From Actinomycetota bacterium (lineage in GTDB: Bacteria > Actinomycetota > Acidimicrobiia > Acidimicrobiales > Iamiaceae): 34,281 bases of DNA. Position numbers and translations under genes: made by a program. Where the stretch lies: NCBI GenBank assembly GCA_016185275.1, contig JACPNX010000049.1, forward strand, positions 1 to 34,281, written 5' to 3'. This document shows, piece after piece, positions 33,653 through 34,281 of this stretch; position 1 is the stretch's first letter; the number at the start of each line of letters is the position of its first letter. The notes under the pieces were generated by a model. That model was not told the origin of the DNA and did not search any database. It saw only the letters and a program-made list of their open reading frames with translations.

Positions 33653-34281
33653 ATGCCGATCTCCGCAGCGCGCTTCGAGGCGAAGCTCGACCGGACTGGC
33701 GATCATCACGTCTGGACTGGGGCGCGCAATGCGCGAGGTGTCGGCCAGATCCGAGTTGATGGACGGCTCACGACGGCCGCCCGCGTCGCTTGGGAGCTGT
33801 CGCACGGTCCACTCGCGCCAGGCGACCGGGTCTCCCAGTGCCCGGACGATCCTGCGTGCGTCCGTTTGGACCATCTCCACCTCCTCCGAGCGCGCGCTGC
33901 CGCGCCGACCGCCGTCGCACGCCGCAGGCGCGGTGGGGGGACGATGAGGCAGTTGCCGTCGGGGGTGTGGCAGCTCGTCGTGACCGCCGGGAGGGACGAC
34001 GATGGGCGGGCGCGCCGTGTGTTTCGCACCGTGAAGGGCTCCCAGGCCGAGGCTGCCAGGGCGCTGGCCGAGCTGGTCGTGGAAGTGGACCGGGGTCGGG
34101 TCGTGGCTGTCGCCCGTGACGATCACGTAGCGGTGCGGGAGCTGGTCGAGGCGTACCTGCGCCATCTCGAGGTGGACAAGGGCCGGAAGCATTCGACGCT
34201 CGTCCGCTACCGGGGGCTGGTCCGCTGCTGGATCGGTCCTGTCATCGGTGACAAGCGGGCCGATCGGGTCCGGCCCGACGA
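33653..34281 (+). CDS. Tyrosine recombinase with N-terminal degenerate HNH domain (truncated by window edge)
   Basis: From ATG 33653 the frame is open for 209 codons to the window edge. Residues 1-80 match an HNH_3-type domain (KLDRTGDHHVWTGARNARG, then RVAWELSHGPLAPGDRV, then CPDDPACVRLDHLHLL). Compared with the usual VRHxCDNPxCVNPxHL, the first His is Q62 and the Asn is R71, so nuclease activity is doubtful, while C63, C69 and H74 remain. From M98 an integrase-type N-terminal domain follows (MRQLPSGVWQLVVTAGRD, FRTVKGSQAEAARALAEL) and at about 160-209 the core-binding domain (VRELVEAYLRHLEVDKGRKH, STLVRYRGLVRCWIGPVIGD). The catalytic domain is beyond the window. An internal ATG at 33944 after GGGGGG could give a shorter recombinase. 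Confidence 0.8.
   Translation, partial: MPISAARFEAKLDRTGDHHVWTGARNARGVGQIRVDGRLTTAARVAWELSHGPLAPGDRVSQCPDDPACVRLDHLHLLRARAAAPTAVARRRRGGGTMRQLPSGVWQLVVTAGRDDDGRARRVFRTVKGSQAEAARALAELVVEVDRGRVVAVARDDHVAVRELVEAYLRHLEVDKGRKHSTLVRYRGLVRCWIGPVIGDKRADRVRPD

Noticed and set aside
33530..34192. 220-codon minus-strand frame at the right end
   Set aside because: It overlaps tRNA-Lys and is antisense to the HNH-recombinase frame, which matches known domains throughout.

Overview
The window is about 34 kb of very GC-rich DNA (roughly 70% by eye) with tightly packed genes, many GTG starts and frequent 4-base ATGA/GTGA overlaps. Gene content (RNase E with an Arg/Gly-rich leader, the paired TIGR03960/DUF2344 genes, DUF6328, LGFP repeats, tig-clpP-clpX) points to an actinobacterium, most likely of class Acidimicrobiia. 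The class is an inference from content and synteny, not a database match.

Layout: (1) 1-3075, minus strand: radical-SAM gene, its DUF2344 partner and the start of an RNase E/G gene. (2) 3172-3645: a lone DUF6328 membrane protein. (3) 3649-9562, minus strand: the complete rod-shape locus mreB-mreC-mreD-PBP2-rodA. (4) 9732-12487, minus strand: ndk, a SEC-C-tagged methionine aminopeptidase and folC. (5) 12546-20018: a polyamine-type locus, with a class III aminotransferase on the minus strand divergent from a coupled plus-strand operon potA-potD-potB-potC-aminotransferase-Lrp/AsnC. Uptake, transamination and regulation are probably linked. (6) 20094-21223: two small unknown proteins. (7) 21340-24777, minus strand: tig-clpP-clpX (ribosome-bound chaperone and the Clp protease). 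(8) 25490-29901: a coupled operon of a MauE-like membrane protein, a membrane-anchored CxxC thioredoxin-like protein, a 24-codon hydrophobic mini-ORF, a polytopic membrane protein, an unknown protein and a Tat-exported protein with a 22-cysteine domain resembling the methylamine dehydrogenase light chain fused to LGFP repeats. (9) 29953-33568: four tRNA genes (Gly-TCC, Arg-TCT, His-GTG, Lys-CTT) interspersed with a sugar acetyltransferase, a STAS protein, a small unknown and a secreted VanY-like peptidase. (10) 33581-34281: directly after tRNA-Lys, a cluster of TTAGAC boxes and the first 209 codons of a tyrosine recombinase with a degenerate HNH domain in frame at its N terminus, probably the edge of an integrated element that continues beyond the window.

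The best candidate for an undescribed system is region 8. It has MauE- and MauD-like disulfide-handling proteins and a MauA-like Tat-exported substrate, but no MauB heavy chain and no MauG in view, and the cysteine-rich domain is fused to a cell-envelope repeat domain. A tentative model is a dedicated oxidative-folding or cofactor-maturation route for one secreted envelope protein. The second candidate is the HNH-recombinase fusion with its phased repeats next to tRNA-Lys.
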